This document shows, in pieces, positions 7,677 to 17,926 of a DNA stretch of 61,988 nucleotides. Position 1 is the stretch's first letter; each line of letters opens with the position of its first letter. Where the stretch lies: positions 1 through 61,988 of the forward strand of contig SUWB01000013.1 of the NCBI GenBank assembly GCA_015061745.1, in the 5' to 3' direction. This DNA comes from Lentisphaerota bacterium (GTDB lineage: Bacteria > Verrucomicrobiota > Lentisphaeria > Victivallales > Victivallaceae). The notes below the pieces were generated by a model that worked only from the letters and a program-made list of their open reading frames with translations, ran no database searches and was not told the DNA's origin. The translations under genes and the position numbers were made by a program.

Positions 7677-10562
7677 ATGATTAAAAGTGCACTTCTTCTG
7701 TTGTCCGTTTTTCCATTGCTTCTTGCAGCTGCCGAGATCTCATTCACAGTGGACAACCCCGGAAAAATCAGTGGTAAACGTATTATACGCGTTGCGGTCC
7801 CCTTTCCGAAAGGCAAATTCTCCCGGGTGGATGATTTCGGAATATTCAGCGGCAAAAAACAGTTCCCTGCAGAAGTCACTGTTCTCAACCGGTGGCCAAT
7901 GGATCAGTCGCTCCGCTGGATCTCAGCAACGTTTGAAGCTGAACTTTCCGGTGCCCCGCAGCAGAAATTCCTTTTCAAAACCGGTGTCCGCCCCTTGCGT
8001 CCCCGGCAGAGCACTTTTTACAAAAACTTCCTGTACAAGCCCTATTTTATTACTGCTTCAGGCGTCCGCTATGAAGCGGGCAAGCCGGAAAAAACAACCA
8101 TTGTGGAGTCCAACGCACTGCGGCAAATGATCAAAACGGAAGGTTTTTTCCGCAACAGTAAAAATGAACCCTTCTGCCGCTGGATCATACGGCAGGAGTT
8201 CAAAGCCGGTGAAAGTGAAAGCAAACTCTATTTCACCTTTGTCATTACCGGCGATGAAAAACAATCCCGTTTCCAGGATATCGGCATCGAATTTCCCGGG
8301 AAATTCAAAAAAGGCACCTTTGGCGGCTATAAAGGGAACGCGATGAACAAATATCTGCTTCAGTATGAATATGACAAATATCTTGTCAGCTCCCGGTTCG
8401 CCCCGAAAAAATGGCAGAAATCCGGAGACGGCAAACACGCTCCCGGCTGGGCGGCAGCAGATGATTTCCGTATTTCCGTTGAAGACTTTGCTGAAACCTT
8501 CCCCAATGAACTTGAGATCCGTCCCGATGCGATCGTCTATCACTTCTGGCCGGCTCACGGCATTAAAAATCCGGATTTCAAAGTCACAGATGCCAACCGG
8601 CAATATCTGCGTTACTGCCACGAGGGCAAAATTTTGAACTTTGCTCCCCCCAGAGAATACTGGGATGTGGGAAATCAATACATCCACCGTTATTTCAAAG
8701 AAGGACGTATCGAGTCCCCTATGGGGGTTGCCAAAACCGCCATATTACGAGTCGATCCCCAAGGGGGTGCCCGGACCGTTGAAGCCGATTTTCTGGCTCT
8801 GGTCGATCCTGTCTGGCTCTGTGCTTCCGGTGTGTTGCGAAAGATCCATCATTACGACCCGGAACAATTCCCCGAAGAAGAAAAATTTATCTACTCCTAT
8901 TATGCACTGGAACGGCACCTTTCCCGGACAACGACGGGGGGAGATTTCGGTAAATGGAACTATGGCGACTCCCACACCTGGTGGAATCCGGAACTGAAAC
9001 GCTGGGATGATTTCTACCGTACCTGGAAAGGATATCACCACTCCTCCGGCTCATTCCCCTGGCTTCTTGCTCTGCGGAAAGGGGATTTCAACCTTGCCCG
9101 CTGGGCCATAGATGTCTCTCTGCATCTTATGGATATCGACATTTGCAACTGGTCAGACGGGGCCCCGGTTTCCAAGGACCCCAAATTGCTCTGGCGGACC
9201 AAAGTCAAGGGAGCACTCAATGATTACAAAGGTCTTTCCCACTGGCACGCAGGTTCCAGAAATCCCGACTACAACAGTCAGACTGAATTTGCCATTCTCT
9301 ACACCTATATCACGGGGGATCCCCGGGGCCTTGATGTGGCAAAAATGTGGGGAGAAACCGCTCTGCAGCGCACCACCTGGGGCCTTTACGGCCGTCGTGC
9401 CACAGGGACCATTTCTGCCCTGACAGATCTGTGGCTCGCCACCGGCGACAAACGTTATCAAAAGCTGATCGAAACACAACTTGCCAATATGGCAAAAGTT
9501 CAGGTCAAAAAAAATCAGCCTCTTTCTGCTAAAGTCCACGAAGGCGGATTTCTCGGCTGGCCCAACTATCAGCCGGGGATCCAGAAATATTATGAAGCGA
9601 CCGGTTCCCCCGTTGCTGCTGCCATCCTCAAAAAATGGGCAAAGAATGTTGTCGGGGGGAGAACGTTCCGCAGTGACGCTATGATGGTCGATCTTCCCAT
9701 TTACGGTTGGCTTCTGACAAAAGAGAGTGACTATCTGCGTTATGCACAATGGTTCAAAGAATCAGGAATGGCATTGACCTATGCATCTCCCACCGGTCAG
9801 CATTTGCTCAACTCTTTCCACCACTTTTTCCTTGAACGTCTGCCCTTCTGGATGTGGATGAAAAACAGATGCAAAAAAGAGATCACGCCCCTTGCCCCGG
9901 GGAACAGCTGCAGCCAGTTCCCCTATGCAATGGCAGGCGGCACTTACCCCAAGGAAGGCAATTATACCATCTTCCTGAAAAGCGATGGCAAACCTTTTGA
10001 ATTGAAATGCGGTCTGACCATCGGCAAACCCGGCAAGGGAACAGCCGAACTTCTGGGACCTGACGGAAAGATCCTGTGGAAAAAAGAGTTGAAACCCGAC
10101 AAAAAGAAAACGGTCGATTTTTCACAAAAGTTTTCCAAAATCCCCGCGGGTGTCCTGACGCTCAAAATCGGTCCAGCCATCCGTGCCGTTGCAATGGAGT
10201 GCCGTCTGCCCCGGGTCGCCTCTCCGGAGGTCCATTACAATCAAAATTACGGCTGTTCCACCTGGGCTTTCAGAATTCCGGCTGCCGGTACGCTTGTCAT
10301 TGAAGCCGAAAGAGTTATGAATATTTCTGCTGATCTGCAGCTTGAGTCTCCGGAAAAAAAGTGTGCCGGTATTTTCAGATTTCCCCTCCCCTTGCGCCAC
10401 CGTCCGGGTGATCCTGTCAGAAAAAAAGCCTCTTTCAAAGTCACGCCCGGGATATGGGAATTGCGAGGATTTTTCGGCACATCGAAATTCACGCTCAAAT
10501 TCAACGGCCAAAAGATCCCTTATGTTGCACCGGGAAAAGAATTCTGGTTTGACAAAGAGTGA
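7677..10562 (+). CDS. Secreted exo-rhamnogalacturonan lyase-like protein (PcRGLX/YetA, PL26-like)
   Basis: A 961-residue protein with a signal peptide (about 1-18). The N-terminal beta domain contains NRWPMDQSLRW, close to the WPDGSxRW segment of PcRGLX/YetA-like proteins. The middle, about 390-730, is rich in Trp, His and Tyr motifs of an alpha/alpha-toroid (WNYGDSHTWWNPEL; HWHAGSRNPDYNSQTEF; EGGFLGWPNYQPG). The C-terminal part is a beta-sandwich. The proposed reaction is exolytic cleavage of rhamnogalacturonan-type polysaccharide outside the cytoplasm; the family call is by recognised motifs only. ATG 7677 follows CGGAG at a 6-nt spacing. A decayed copy of bases 10275-10388 lies at 17927-18040. 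Confidence 0.65.
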   Translation: MIKSALLLLSVFPLLLAAAEISFTVDNPGKISGKRIIRVAVPFPKGKFSRVDDFGIFSGKKQFPAEVTVLNRWPMDQSLRWISATFEAELSGAPQQKFLFKTGVRPLRPRQSTFYKNFLYKPYFITASGVRYEAGKPEKTTIVESNALRQMIKTEGFFRNSKNEPFCRWIIRQEFKAGESESKLYFTFVITGDEKQSRFQDIGIEFPGKFKKGTFGGYKGNAMNKYLLQYEYDKYLVSSRFAPKKWQKSGDGKHAPGWAAADDFRISVEDFAETFPNELEIRPDAIVYHFWPAHGIKNPDFKVTDANRQYLRYCHEGKILNFAPPREYWDVGNQYIHRYFKEGRIESPMGVAKTAILRVDPQGGARTVEADFLALVDPVWLCASGVLRKIHHYDPEQFPEEEKFIYSYYALERHLSRTTTGGDFGKWNYGDSHTWWNPELKRWDDFYRTWKGYHHSSGSFPWLLALRKGDFNLARWAIDVSLHLMDIDICNWSDGAPVSKDPKLLWRTKVKGALNDYKGLSHWHAGSRNPDYNSQTEFAILYTYITGDPRGLDVAKMWGETALQRTTWGLYGRRATGTISALTDLWLATGDKRYQKLIETQLANMAKVQVKKNQPLSAKVHEGGFLGWPNYQPGIQKYYEATGSPVAAAILKKWAKNVVGGRTFRSDAMMVDLPIYGWLLTKESDYLRYAQWFKESGMALTYASPTGQHLLNSFHHFFLERLPFWMWMKNRCKKEITPLAPGNSCSQFPYAMAGGTYPKEGNYTIFLKSDGKPFELKCGLTIGKPGKGTAELLGPDGKILWKKELKPDKKKTVDFSQKFSKIPAGVLTLKIGPAIRAVAMECRLPRVASPEVHYNQNYGCSTWAFRIPAAGTLVIEAERVMNISADLQLESPEKKCAGIFRFPLPLRHRPGDPVRKKASFKVTPGIWELRGFFGTSKFTLKFNGQKIPYVAPGKEFWFDKE

Positions 10563-10595
10563 TCAGCACCTCACCTTAAAGAAGATAAAGTAAAT

Positions 10596-11903
10596 ATGGT
10601 CAATTCAAACGATATCCAACGCTATATCCTTTCGCTGGTCGAGGAGCTGAAAACGCCCGGGGTCAAATTGCCCGGAGCCAGACAGATCGCCGACACACTG
10701 AAGTGCAGTCTGCTTTACGTTCAGGGCGTTTTGAGAACATTGACTCAATGCGGTGTTCTGGAGTCCCTTCCCCGTTCCGGTACATACATCAGAGAGGGAT
10801 GGGAACAGCGTATTCTGATGAATAATCTGGTTATCTACTTTGAGGGGCAGCCCCATTTCCCTGCACTGAAATCTCTTTTTGAAAAAGAGTTTCCGGAGTT
10901 TTACTGTTCGGAACATTTCAAAAACGGTAATATCGAACTGAAAGTCACTCACAGCGTTTTGGCAAGCCGGGATGATTACGCGGACCTTTCCGGAGTCTTC
11001 GACCAGTGCTTTCCCGACAAAAGCATTTTCTATCAGGAACAGCTGAAGAATTTTTACCACAATGGCAAATTGATCGGCATCCCGGTTGTCTTTTCTCCGG
11101 CAGTCATCTGCTGCAACAAAGAAATTTTTGAAAACGCAGGCGTTGATCTTCCCGAACCGGATTGGGATTTTGACCGTTTTTATGACACTGTCTGCCGTCT
11201 GCGTAAAGCACTCCCGGCAGAGTGCGGCATTATCAATTTGAAAGCTATCCACAATTGGTGGTTCTACTGTATCACCGCTGCAGGAGGTGAAATTCTGGAC
11301 CATTCGGCTCAAGATTCAGTAGCCTTTGATTCCCCGGCCGCCATACGGGGATTGTGTGCATTGCGTAAATTGAAAGAAGCATTGATCTCTGATGAAGGAA
11401 AATTCCTTACCGACAAACAATGTTTTTCAGCAAAAAAACTTGCTATGTTTATGGGATTCCGCCAAAGTGTCGTGCATTTCAAAGAATTCCCCACTCACCT
11501 GGTCAATCTTCCTGTTATGGACGGAAAACGCACCAATATTATGGGCGGTGATCTGCTGGTGTTCCGGAAAGAGTGTACAGATACACTTCTTATGAAACGG
11601 GTGATCAAATTTATGCTTTCACCGAAACTTCAAATGCTTTTCGGAAAAACCTATGGCGGTATCCCCCTTTTGAAAAAAGCAGCCCAGGAGTGTCTTGACA
11701 ATGATCTGGACCGTATATACCTTGATGCGCTGCCCATTATGCGCAGTGACTATTATTTTTACGGCGTGGAACCTACTCAATTTTTAAGACAGGGGATGCT
11801 TCGTCTGCTTTCTTTTCCTGAAGAAAAAATACCGGATGCAGCCCGGGAATTTGCAGCAGCCTACAGAACGTATCTTGAAATTTACTTTTTCAATAAAAAA
11901 TGA
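10596..11903 (+). CDS. GntR-type HTH fused to a solute-binding-protein domain: transcriptional regulator
   Basis: A 435-residue protein with no signal peptide. Residues 1-75 form a GntR-type winged helix ([41 protein letters not shown]). From about 80 onward it resembles an extracellular solute-binding protein, family 1 (type II periplasmic-binding fold): [26 protein letters not shown], then [12 protein letters not shown] and LAMFMGF. A cytoplasmic sugar-sensing regulator is therefore likely, with the binding-protein domain as ligand sensor. It sits second in the operon and probably acts on the tandem repeat at 7615-7640. A ribosome-binding site is weak (AAAGAAG). Confidence 0.8.
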   Translation: MVNSNDIQRYILSLVEELKTPGVKLPGARQIADTLKCSLLYVQGVLRTLTQCGVLESLPRSGTYIREGWEQRILMNNLVIYFEGQPHFPALKSLFEKEFPEFYCSEHFKNGNIELKVTHSVLASRDDYADLSGVFDQCFPDKSIFYQEQLKNFYHNGKLIGIPVVFSPAVICCNKEIFENAGVDLPEPDWDFDRFYDTVCRLRKALPAECGIINLKAIHNWWFYCITAAGGEILDHSAQDSVAFDSPAAIRGLCALRKLKEALISDEGKFLTDKQCFSAKKLAMFMGFRQSVVHFKEFPTHLVNLPVMDGKRTNIMGGDLLVFRKECTDTLLMKRVIKFMLSPKLQMLFGKTYGGIPLLKKAAQECLDNDLDRIYLDALPIMRSDYYFYGVEPTQFLRQGMLRLLSFPEEKIPDAAREFAAAYRTYLEIYFFNKK

Positions 11904-11926
11904 TTCCAAAAAAAAGGAGCTTGAAA

Positions 11927-12661
11927 ATGAAAGAAAAAATGCACTTCACCCTGATCGAACTCTTGGTTGTAATAGCAATCATTGCCATTCTTGCCGCAAT
12001 GCTTCTGCCCGCCTTGCAGCAGGCCCGGGAACGGGGACGCGGAGCCAATTGTATTTCCAATCTGAAACAGATCAGTCTGGCTCTTATCAATTACAGAGAC
12101 AGCAACAATAACTGGAATATGAGTTCCAACGGCGATTTCTGGAGACCTGAAATCATTAAAGCCCTGCCCGCTAAATCCGTGCAATGTCAGTCGATACCGA
12201 CCGAAAAACAGGCGGCCTCAAAAGGTTCAAGAGAGCCCGGCCGATACGGCTACTGCTACTGGGGGACCGGTCACTTTGCAGGAACGAAAACACCTGACAA
12301 AAAGGCCTTTATCGATGTGGTCAAGGATTCCCAGGTAGTTGCACCTTCCAAATTGATCTATATTATGGAGGCTGCCTGGGGGCCTGTTTCGACCCGTTTC
12401 AGAAGCAACATTTATTTTGTCGATCACGCCACAAGCGGAACCGCTATCGCTCCTTTCCACAACGGATCCCACAATGTGCTCCATTACGATGGCCACGCAG
12501 CGGGGATCCGGTGGGGAATACTGATGGGAACCCAAGGTCTGGACTCCGGCAACCGTTTTGTATCACCGGAAGGTGCGGAGTCCTTCTGCTATTCCCAGAA
12601 GTGCAAAAACGGAAAATCCAGTGCCTCCAACCCCAACGGCTGTCCCAAACACGAATCATAA
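11927..12661 (+). CDS. Prepilin-type N-terminal cleavage/methylation protein (DUF1559-like)
   Basis: A 244-residue protein. Residues 7-26 are the type IV prepilin leader [20 protein letters not shown], followed by [22 protein letters not shown], the Lentisphaerota/Planctomycetes DUF1559 pattern. The C-terminal part has [18 protein letters not shown], resembling the H-x-G-x-N-xxF-DGH tail of this family, and four late cysteines. ATG 11927 has AAGGAG 8 nt upstream. It would be cleaved by a prepilin peptidase and anchored or assembled at the envelope. Members of this kind lie beside sugar-degradation genes in Lentisphaerota, but their function is not known. Confidence 0.88.
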   Translation: MKEKMHFTLIELLVVIAIIAILAAMLLPALQQARERGRGANCISNLKQISLALINYRDSNNNWNMSSNGDFWRPEIIKALPAKSVQCQSIPTEKQAASKGSREPGRYGYCYWGTGHFAGTKTPDKKAFIDVVKDSQVVAPSKLIYIMEAAWGPVSTRFRSNIYFVDHATSGTAIAPFHNGSHNVLHYDGHAAGIRWGILMGTQGLDSGNRFVSPEGAESFCYSQKCKNGKSSASNPNGCPKHES

Positions 12662-12700
12662 TGCCTCATACCACTGATTAAAAAAAGACTGCAGAAAAAA

Positions 12701-15556
12701 ATGAAATATACACTGTTTCTTCTGTTGTTGTTATCGGGTGTGTCCGCTTATTCTTCTGCCCCCAGAGGAATATTGAACGTAGAAATCCAAAGTTCCACAG
12801 TCCTCAAAGGATCTTCGAGAGCAGAAGGGGCAACAGTGATTTCCGCTGCCATTCCGGAAAAACGCCGGTTCAGAAAAGATCAGAAGTTTCTACTTTCCTG
12901 CACATTTCCCGATGATTTGAGCGGAAAATGGCAAAAAAGATCCCTTTCTTTCATTCCGGAAACAGACGGTCGGTGTACGCTTATCCTCAAAGCGGCTTTT
13001 AACGGCAAAAACAGAGTTCATCCCTTTCTTCACATTGACAAAGTGGAACTTCAGGGGGCGGCACTGAAAAATCCGGGGTTTGAATTTCTTGATAAAAAAA
13101 ATGTTCCACTTTTCTGGCGGGGCCCCCAAAATGCCTCCGGGAAGAATAATGCCCTTGAGGGGAAAACATACGCAAGAGTCAACTATCCGGGACCGATTTC
13201 ACAGGAATTTACCGTCAGAAAAAATGAGAAAGTGACCGTAACATTCTATGTCCGTCAGGAATCCCCCCTTGCAGACACCCGGGGAAAAGATGGAATGACC
13301 AATATCTATACTGATTGTGACGGCAGCAGTGTCCACATCAGTTCCGGCAGATTGACACTGATCCCCTCCTTTGAAAACTGTTCCTATTATATCAACCGTA
13401 CAAGATCTGAATGGGGCAAAAAATGCACTGTAAAGGTCTGGTACCGGAAAAAAGGCAGCAAAGAGTGGATCCAGGTTCTTGATCCGGTCAATATGGAAAA
13501 AGAAAAGGCATGGCGCGGTTCCATTATGCTTTTGCAGGAAGACAGTTCCTATGATTTCAAAGCGGTGATTTCCGGAGAAAAAGTTTCAGAGCTCCGCAGT
13601 ACTTTCCGCACCCGGAACTCCAATTTCAAGGTGGCAAGGACCATTATTCTCAACGACAGAAATTTCAACGGGCATCTCAACAATATCCTTTCCGGAACTC
13701 CTGACGGCTATACTCTTTACAAAGCAGCTCCCGGATTCGTCCTCAAAGGAAAAAAAGATCTGCCGGGGGGAGTTATTGAGTGTACCTCTTCCCGGTATGT
13801 GATCTTTGAAGGTCTCACCATCGATGCCAACGGCAGCCGTCACGCCCTGCTCCTGAAAAATTGTCAGGACATTGTTGTCCGGAACTGCAATATCAGCAAC
13901 TTCGGACTTTTTGAGAATGTCCGGGATATGAAGCAGCAGGGGAGATGGACATACAAGGGCAAGGTTATGAACTACGACGGAGGTATCAGGATCGAAGGCA
14001 GCAAAAACACCCTTGTTGAAAGATGTTTCATCCACTCCCCCAATTCGACTGCCAATGCCTGGATCTATTCTCATCCGGCGGGTCCTTCCGCAGTGTGTAT
14101 TCCTTACGCCCAGGGCGGAACAGTCATCCGTTACAATGATTTCGTGGGCAGTGATGCCAAACGCTGGAACGATGCTATTGAATGCAGCGGCAATGGTTAT
14201 CTTACGGGGGGATTTTTCCGGGACAGTGATATTTACGGAAATGTGTTTGCCTTTTCCAACGATGACAGCATCGAGATCGAAGGGGGCGAAATGAACATCC
14301 GTTTCTACGGGAACCGGGTCCAGGGGTCACTTTCGGGAGTTTCTGCCGGCAGCTGCCGTCTGGGACCCTCATACCAGTTCAGAAATCTCTATTACAAGCT
14401 GGGGGATGAAAATAATTACAAAGGGTGCTGCTTCAAAAACGGTCACGGCAATCAGGGAGACGGTGCACTTTTTTTCATCAACAACAGTATTTATTCTCCA
14501 GGGGCTCAAGGGGCGCACAACTTTCCGCCTCACGCGATGCCCCCTGCCTACAATCCTCCCCTCAAAGCCTTTTCCCGGAACAATATTCTGCTTTCTTCAT
14601 CATTTATTGCCAAAGGCTGGTTTTCCTGGAACATCGACTTTGACAATGACCTTTTTTATACGGAAGATCCTGTTGTGCTGAAACAGCAAGCGGCCCTTGC
14701 AAGGGGATTGAAACAGGAAAAAAATGCTCTCCTTGTGCCTCCGGGATATGTTGATCCCGACAACGGAGATCTGCGTTTGAAAAAAGATTCTCCCGCCCGC
14801 AACCGGGCGGTATCCATTCCGGGACTTCCTGTCAGGCATCTGGGGGCCTTTCAGGATGACGGTACCGATATTCCTTTCCGGCCCTTTCCGGTCAATACAG
14901 ACAAAAAAGAAATCAATTTTACGCCTGAAAACAGAAAATCCACTTTTCATTTTTCTGTAACTGCCGGCAAGGAAAATTTTTCATCTTCTTTCAAAGTACA
15001 CTGCAATGACACCTTTTTCACCGTCACTCCTGCTGCGGGAAAAATCAAAAGCGGTGAAAAAATCACTTTTTCAGTCACATTGAACGCCGAAAAGATCAAA
15101 GGGGCAAAACTCCACAATGGTATGGCGGTCATCCGTTTTGCCGATGGTTTTTCCAGAGTTGTGAGCGTTTACGCCGACTTCAGAAACGATAAAACGCTGC
15201 GGAAAGCCAACCGGAAAAATCTTATTCCGGTCAAAAATCTCCGGCGTTCCGGAAACGTTTATCAAGGTTCTGTTACCGTTCCTGCGAAGGGATGTTATTT
15301 CCTTTGGGCCGATGTTGCACCGCAACACATAAAGAGCACCCGTGTCACCGCCTCTTTCGGCAAGATTTGCAACGATTCCCGTGCACGTTTTTCGACCATC
15401 AGACCCGGTCTGGGATTGCTTTACACCGGCAGTTACACCGGCTGGTATTTTTTCCTTGAAAAAGGAACGTTCCCTTTTACGTTCAAAGGTCTTGATCCCC
15501 AACATAAGGTCAATCACTTTTTTATTACCGCACATCCTGAAGAAATTTTAAGATAA
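12701..15556 (+). CDS. Secreted right-handed beta-helix protein, putative polysaccharide-active
   Basis: A 951-residue protein with a signal peptide (MKYTLFLLLLLSGVSAYSSA). The centre (about 350-690) is a parallel beta-helix: repeated strands with VIFEGLTIDANGSRHALLLKNCQDIVVRNCNISNFG-like turns, GIRIEGSKNTLVERCFI, and SDIYGNVFAFSNDDSIEIEGG. Such folds are found in pectin lyases, polygalacturonases and alginate epimerases, and the ND and DD residues in the last strand could be catalytic. Around 735 it has the PVRHLGAF end-cap common in secreted beta-helix proteins, then Ig-like and carbohydrate-binding-like C-terminal domains. No export anchor is visible. It belongs to the same operon as the lyase; the exact substrate is unknown. 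Confidence 0.75.
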   Translation: MKYTLFLLLLLSGVSAYSSAPRGILNVEIQSSTVLKGSSRAEGATVISAAIPEKRRFRKDQKFLLSCTFPDDLSGKWQKRSLSFIPETDGRCTLILKAAFNGKNRVHPFLHIDKVELQGAALKNPGFEFLDKKNVPLFWRGPQNASGKNNALEGKTYARVNYPGPISQEFTVRKNEKVTVTFYVRQESPLADTRGKDGMTNIYTDCDGSSVHISSGRLTLIPSFENCSYYINRTRSEWGKKCTVKVWYRKKGSKEWIQVLDPVNMEKEKAWRGSIMLLQEDSSYDFKAVISGEKVSELRSTFRTRNSNFKVARTIILNDRNFNGHLNNILSGTPDGYTLYKAAPGFVLKGKKDLPGGVIECTSSRYVIFEGLTIDANGSRHALLLKNCQDIVVRNCNISNFGLFENVRDMKQQGRWTYKGKVMNYDGGIRIEGSKNTLVERCFIHSPNSTANAWIYSHPAGPSAVCIPYAQGGTVIRYNDFVGSDAKRWNDAIECSGNGYLTGGFFRDSDIYGNVFAFSNDDSIEIEGGEMNIRFYGNRVQGSLSGVSAGSCRLGPSYQFRNLYYKLGDENNYKGCCFKNGHGNQGDGALFFINNSIYSPGAQGAHNFPPHAMPPAYNPPLKAFSRNNILLSSSFIAKGWFSWNIDFDNDLFYTEDPVVLKQQAALARGLKQEKNALLVPPGYVDPDNGDLRLKKDSPARNRAVSIPGLPVRHLGAFQDDGTDIPFRPFPVNTDKKEINFTPENRKSTFHFSVTAGKENFSSSFKVHCNDTFFTVTPAAGKIKSGEKITFSVTLNAEKIKGAKLHNGMAVIRFADGFSRVVSVYADFRNDKTLRKANRKNLIPVKNLRRSGNVYQGSVTVPAKGCYFLWADVAPQHIKSTRVTASFGKICNDSRARFSTIRPGLGLLYTGSYTGWYFFLEKGTFPFTFKGLDPQHKVNHFFITAHPEEILR

Positions 15557-15567
15557 AGTTAAAGAGT

Positions 15568-17871
15568 ATGAAAAAATTTTTTCCCTTTTCCGCAATATTG
15601 CCAATTCTTTTTCTGACATTTCTCTCCCTGCAGCTTCCGGGAGCTTCTTCCGGGCCCTTTTGCATCACCGTCACGGGAAAAGTTTCCGGTGTATGGCATC
15701 CTGATCTTGCCGTCTGCAACGGAAAAGATTTTTTCCCGGTAAAAAAGGATGGCACCTTCTCATTTTCCTACATTCAAAAGAGCGGCACTCCTTTTGCTTA
15801 CCTCACACTCCCGGACTCCTGCAAGGCAGTTTCTCCGTGGAAATTCCCTCTTAAATACGGAAAAAATGACCTTGCTTTTCAAATTGCTCCACGGGAAGTC
15901 ACAGAAAAAAATTTCAACTTCATCCACGGCAGTGATGTTCAGTTTGACTTCCTCAAAGGCAAAAGCGAACTTGAAGATCTTGCCGATGCCATCGCATCAG
16001 TTATGAAAAAAAACAATTGCAGCTTTATCACCTTTCCGGGAGATTTGAGTACCCACGGCGACATACCTCAGCTGCAAGCTCTCAAAAACGCCCTTGACAA
16101 ACGGAAGATCACCTATTTTGAAGTTTTCGGCGGTCACGATGCTCTGCGTTCCCGTCCTCACTCCTTCGCTCATTTCACCCGTGTGTTCGGTGCCCCTTAT
16201 TCATCCTGGAACTGGAACAAGATCCACTTTATCGCCCCCATTACTGAAGTTAATTTTATGACTTCTGAAGAACGTTCCAGACATTTGGAATGGTTGAAAA
16301 ATGACCTGAAACGTCTTGCTCCCGGGATTCCTGTCATTGTCCTCACTCATCAGCCTGCGGGACTGCCCGGAGAATTTACAGAACTCCTGAAATCCTCCGG
16401 TCGCAAGGTCCACGCCTTTCTGGGAGCGCATCACCATCTGGATGCTCTTTACTCGCTCAAGGGCAGTGTCAATATTTACAATACCCCTCTGCGCAATCTT
16501 GAAGCAGGTTCTCTGACCCGGAAACTCCGGATCGTCACCCTTTCAGCCGCAGCGGGGATCAAAGAGACCCGGAGCTGTTTTCTGGGATATGACCGCTTCA
16601 TCAGCGGCTTTTTGTGCAGGAACGGCAAGGCCGTGTTCCAAATCTGCGACACAGGTTCTCAAGTCAAATCAGCGTGGATAAAAAACTCAGACGCCCCAAT
16701 CCCTCTCCCCCGGAGAAACGGATTTTTCCGGGAGCATATGTTGAAGAAAGGGGGCAAAATCTTTATCGGAGCAACATTTAACGATGGCAGCACGGTTGAA
16801 AAAGAGCTCTCTCTTTCACCAGATCCCAAAATAAAATGGTGTTACCTGACAGACGCTCTTTACCTTCATCGTCCGGAAGTTGTCTGTCATAAAGGACGGC
16901 TCTATCTTAATATCACTTCCGGCAATTTCCCCGGAAAAGGCGGAGTCACGGCTCTCGATGCCGCCACCGGCAAAAAGCTCTGGCACACGGCACTCCCGGG
17001 TAATATCGACGCCGGAGCTGCAATTTGGAAAAATCAGCTCTTTGTACTTTCTGCTTCAGGGGTATTTTATATCCTTGATGCAGAAAACGGTCAAGTTCTC
17101 AAAAAGAAAAACCTTGCAGAAAACCTTTCTGCCAACTCTTTCATCCACTGCACTGTTGCCCCGGTCGTCACCGCAGGCGGCAAAGTCTTTATTCAGGGAA
17201 CAGGTATTGCAACCGCCCTTTACGACACCGTTTCCGGCAAATTCACCTTTCTTCCCCAACTCCGTGCAGTTCACGCCTTTCACGCAGCAGCAGTCTCCGG
17301 AAACCTTATCGCCCTTACCTCTCCGGCTGCCATTCTTTTTGACGCAGAGCAAAAAAAGATCCTCTGGAAAGCTGCAGTAAGCGTGGGAGCCGGTTCACAA
17401 GCACCGCCTGTTTTTGATAAAAACGCAGTATATTTCGCTCTTCAGAGAGTCCTCGTCAAAGCGGATCTTGCATCCGGAAAAATCCTCTGGACACAAAAAA
17501 CCTGGGCACGGCGACAGGAAATGGGCGGTATTGTCAAAACCGGCAACCTTATCCTGCTTTCTGCCGGAAACCGGATCGGAACTTTTGATGCGGCAACGGG
17601 AAAACGTGTCAATAAATTCATCACGCTCCCCTGTTTTCCCGGGCGTCCCGGCAAATTCCGCAGAGCCGCCAATCAGGCGGTTCCCGTACTCATCAACGGC
17701 AAGGTCCTGCTCCCGACAGATATGGCTGGAATACAACTTTTTGACCCTGATGCTCACAAGCTCACACTCGTGACCGATCCCGGACTTTCGTTCCAGGGAC
17801 GGGCAGCCGCAGTAGGGAAAAACATTTTTCCTGTCAGTGCTCAAGGAGCCATACTGGCGGTACAGCTGTGA
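15568..17871 (+). CDS. Secreted calcineurin-like metallophosphatase with PQQ-type beta-propeller
   Basis: A 767-residue protein with a signal peptide and an Ig-like segment to about 110. It then has a metallophosphoesterase domain (about 112-300) with motifs SDVQFD, FPGDLSTHGD, GGHD, LTHQ and GAHHHLD. Motif I is normally DxH; here it is DVQ, so one metal ligand looks replaced. Residues about 420-767 form a PQQ-like beta-propeller with repeats such as GGVTALDAATGKKLWHTALP and VFYILDAENGQVLKKK. It starts 11 nt after the beta-helix gene and closes the operon. The combination suggests a secreted phosphoesterase acting on a decorated glycan or its products, but no substrate can be named. Confidence 0.8.
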   Translation: MKKFFPFSAILPILFLTFLSLQLPGASSGPFCITVTGKVSGVWHPDLAVCNGKDFFPVKKDGTFSFSYIQKSGTPFAYLTLPDSCKAVSPWKFPLKYGKNDLAFQIAPREVTEKNFNFIHGSDVQFDFLKGKSELEDLADAIASVMKKNNCSFITFPGDLSTHGDIPQLQALKNALDKRKITYFEVFGGHDALRSRPHSFAHFTRVFGAPYSSWNWNKIHFIAPITEVNFMTSEERSRHLEWLKNDLKRLAPGIPVIVLTHQPAGLPGEFTELLKSSGRKVHAFLGAHHHLDALYSLKGSVNIYNTPLRNLEAGSLTRKLRIVTLSAAAGIKETRSCFLGYDRFISGFLCRNGKAVFQICDTGSQVKSAWIKNSDAPIPLPRRNGFFREHMLKKGGKIFIGATFNDGSTVEKELSLSPDPKIKWCYLTDALYLHRPEVVCHKGRLYLNITSGNFPGKGGVTALDAATGKKLWHTALPGNIDAGAAIWKNQLFVLSASGVFYILDAENGQVLKKKNLAENLSANSFIHCTVAPVVTAGGKVFIQGTGIATALYDTVSGKFTFLPQLRAVHAFHAAAVSGNLIALTSPAAILFDAEQKKILWKAAVSVGAGSQAPPVFDKNAVYFALQRVLVKADLASGKILWTQKTWARRQEMGGIVKTGNLILLSAGNRIGTFDAATGKRVNKFITLPCFPGRPGKFRRAANQAVPVLINGKVLLPTDMAGIQLFDPDAHKLTLVTDPGLSFQGRAAAVGKNIFPVSAQGAILAVQL

Positions 17872-17926
17872 TAAAAAGAATATTTTACGATATTTTTTTG
17901 TGGAAAACAACTCTTTTTGATGCCAT

